Assembly: GCA_022508635.1 (NCBI GenBank) | Contig: JAFLUV010000035.1 | Coordinates: 1-15,563, forward strand | Direction of reading: 5' to 3' | Length of the DNA: 15,563 bases | DNA from: Prevotellaceae bacterium | GTDB lineage: Bacteria; Bacteroidota; Bacteroidia; Bacteroidales; Bacteroidaceae | Shown here: positions 13,780 to 15,563 of the stretch, piece after piece | How positions within the stretch are numbered: position 1 is the stretch's first letter | Layout: the number at the start of each line of letters is the position of its first letter | Notes under the pieces: model-generated | Databases searched by the model: none | The model's input: only the letters and a program-made list of their open reading frames with translations | What the model was told of the DNA's origin: nothing | Program-made: the position numbers and the translations under genes

Positions 13780-15563
13780 TTATTTTATCAGTTCTACGCT
13801 GCGCTTGACGAAACGGGTGAGGGCTTCACCTTTGAGCAACCCGTTTTGCAGGAGTGCAAGGTCGATGAGCTGATGGATGCGATCATTGCCTTTCGCGTAG
13901 GCCTTCAGTATGTCATCGCGCTTCTGCTGCTCGGCACGGATGTCATCGCCGCACTTCTTCAGGTCGTCCTTCTCCTCTTGTGTTATCTCCTCGGGCTTCT
14001 TCTTGTCCTGCTCTTGGCGGAGGACAGCCTGGCGGGCATTGAGGCCGCGTAGCTCTGCCTCAATGGGCTTGAGGGCTTCGGCGGTGTTCTTCTCGCAATC
14101 TTCAAGCACTTCGCGGATGAGAGGTGCGTCAGTGTTCAGGATGATGTTGTACATGTCGGGCATCTCGCCATAGAAGGCCATTCCGGGTTGCAGGCGTGCC
14201 ATCTCCTTCATGCGGCGCATGTACTCGCTCTGTGTCATCATGACGGGCAGCTGGTCTTCGCCCAGAGCCTGTGCCTCGACGTTGAAGTCTGCGCCTTGAA
14301 GGGCTGTCTTCTTGTCTTCGCCTTTTGCAGGTAGCTGGGAACGGAAGACGGTGGTCAGCTTCTCCGAGCGTTCAGTCTCGAGTTCCTCGCGCTTTGTCTC
14401 TTCTTTCTGGATGAGGCGGTCGATGACGTCTGCATCAACACGGGTGAAGCTTGACTTCTCCAGCTTCCTTTCGAGCATGCCGACCAGTGGTGCGTCGAGC
14501 TGACCATCCATGAGCAGGACGTTGTAGCCCTTCTGCTTGGCAGCATCGATGTAGGTGTATTGTGCATCCGGATCGTTAGCATAGAGGTAGACGAGCTGGC
14601 CATCCTTGTTTGTCTGCTGGTCCTTGATGAGTGCCTGATACTCGTCGAAGGTGTAGTGCTTGCCTTCGGTGTCTTTGAGGAGGAAATAGCTCTTTGCCTT
14701 CTCGAAATAGTCTTCCTCGCTGAGCATGCCGTAGTGGATGAATATCTTGATGTCGTCCCACTTCTTCTCGAATTCTTCGCGCTCGTTCTTGAAGATGCTT
14801 GCCAGACGGTCGTTCACTTTCTTTGTAATGTACGAACTTATCTTCTTGACGTTGGCATCGCTTTGCAGGTAGCTGCGGCTGACGTTCAGGGGGATGTCCG
14901 GCGAGTCAATAACGCCGTGCAGGAGCGTTAGGAATTCGGGAACGATACCTTCTACGGCATCGGTGACGAACACTTGGTTGCAATAGAGTTGTATCTTGTT
15001 GCGCTGCACGTCAAGGTTGTTCTTTATCTTCGGGAAGTACAGGATACCGGTCAGGTTGAAAGGATAGTCTACGTTGAGGTGAATCCAGAAGAGGGGCTCA
15101 TCCGCCATGGGGAAGAGGTGTCGATAGAATTCCTTGTAGTCTTCGTCTTTTAGGTCTGCGGGCTTCTTTGTCCAGAGCGGCTCTACATTATTTATAATGT
15201 TGTCCTCGTCGGTTTCCTGCTGCTTGCCGTCTTTCCATTCTGTCTTCTTGCCAAAGGCAACGGGTATGGGCAGGAAGTGGCAGTACTTGCGTAACAGACC
15301 TTCCAGCTTGTCCTTTTCAAGGAACTCCGTGCAGTCGTCATCGATGTGCATCACGATGTCTGTGCCGCGTTCTGCCTTGCTGGTTTCTTCTAAGGTGTAG
15401 CTGGGGCTTCCGTCGCAGCTCCACTTCATGGCAGGAGCGTCGTCCTGATAGCTCTTCGTGATGATGTCTACCTGCTTGCTGACCATAAAGGATGAATAGA
15501 ACCCGAGGCCGAAGTGGCCGATGATGGCATTGGCTTCGTCTTTGTACTTGTCAAGGAAGTCGT
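13780..15563 (-). CDS. htpG: Chaperone HtpG (Hsp90), 5' end outside the window
   Basis: The reading frame is open to the right edge, so 593 residues are visible and roughly the first hundred, with most of the ATP-binding core, are missing. The visible part begins DFLDKYKDEANAIIGHFGLG and continues FYSSFMVSKQ, the Hsp90 ATP-lid and glycine-rich motif. The middle domain includes PLFWIHLNVDYPFNLTGILY and the arginine segment PLNVSRSYLQSD. The C-terminal dimerisation part ends at residues IHQLIDLALLQNGLLKGEAL and a short tail. HtpG is a cytoplasmic ATP-driven homodimeric chaperone. An internal ATG at 15486 is only a methionine in FMVSK, not a start. menA follows after nine bases. The promoter lies beyond the window. 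Confidence 0.97.
   Translation of the reverse strand, partial: DFLDKYKDEANAIIGHFGLGFYSSFMVSKQVDIITKSYQDDAPAMKWSCDGSPSYTLEETSKAERGTDIVMHIDDDCTEFLEKDKLEGLLRKYCHFLPIPVAFGKKTEWKDGKQQETDEDNIINNVEPLWTKKPADLKDEDYKEFYRHLFPMADEPLFWIHLNVDYPFNLTGILYFPKIKNNLDVQRNKIQLYCNQVFVTDAVEGIVPEFLTLLHGVIDSPDIPLNVSRSYLQSDANVKKISSYITKKVNDRLASIFKNEREEFEKKWDDIKIFIHYGMLSEEDYFEKAKSYFLLKDTEGKHYTFDEYQALIKDQQTNKDGQLVYLYANDPDAQYTYIDAAKQKGYNVLLMDGQLDAPLVGMLERKLEKSSFTRVDADVIDRLIQKEETKREELETERSEKLTTVFRSQLPAKGEDKKTALQGADFNVEAQALGEDQLPVMMTQSEYMRRMKEMARLQPGMAFYGEMPDMYNIILNTDAPLIREVLEDCEKNTAEALKPIEAELRGLNARQAVLRQEQDKKKPEEITQEEKDDLKKCGDDIRAEQQKRDDILKAYAKGNDRIHQLIDLALLQNGLLKGEALTRFVKRSVELIK

Overview
This window looks like a chromosomal segment of a Bacteroidales bacterium, with Prevotella-like relatives the best guess. 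Three lines of evidence support this. Promoters match the Bacteroidetes type (TTTG, about 20 bases, TAnnTTTG) rather than -35/-10. The TlpA-like lipoprotein carries a DUF4369-type N-terminus. The hexuronate operon pairs UxaC and UxuA with a short-chain dehydrogenase in place of the classical UxuB. The family assignments are firm; the genus is a guess.

Layout, left to right. Bases 1-67 hold a leftward promoter for a gene outside the window. Bases 68-308 are a degenerate tandem array of eleven 22-base units that ends at the tldE stop codon. Then, on the minus strand, comes a tldD-tldE pair (1612-3051 and 305-1615, start and stop overlapping as ATGA). A strong terminator separates it from a thioredoxin-fold lipoprotein (3138-4232) that has its own promoter. 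Bases 4326-9247 form a four-gene minus-strand operon, exuT - SDR oxidoreductase - uxuA - uxaC. It imports hexuronate and converts it via fructuronate and mannonate to 2-keto-3-deoxygluconate (KDG). Its promoter at 9299-9329 is overlapped by palindromes that could be an operator.

The only plus-strand gene is a twin-arginine-signal metallophosphoesterase (9475-10863), divergent from exuT and closed by an intrinsic terminator. A gene-poor stretch (10864-11266) between convergent genes holds small hairpins, the terminator and four exact-period 23-base repeats built on the palindrome CCTATAGG. The right end is a minus-strand run: htpG (5' end cut off by the window edge), menA, a CPBP intramembrane protease and a secreted M15 peptidase. 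A third short repeat array lies between menA and the CPBP gene and runs up to the CPBP start codon.

The genes are ordinary household and sugar-acid catabolism genes. I found no defence system, mobile element, CRISPR array, rRNA or tRNA. The least explained parts are the three unrelated short tandem arrays (periods 22, 23 and about 23-31 bases), each at a gene boundary, and the palindromes over the hexuronate operon promoter.
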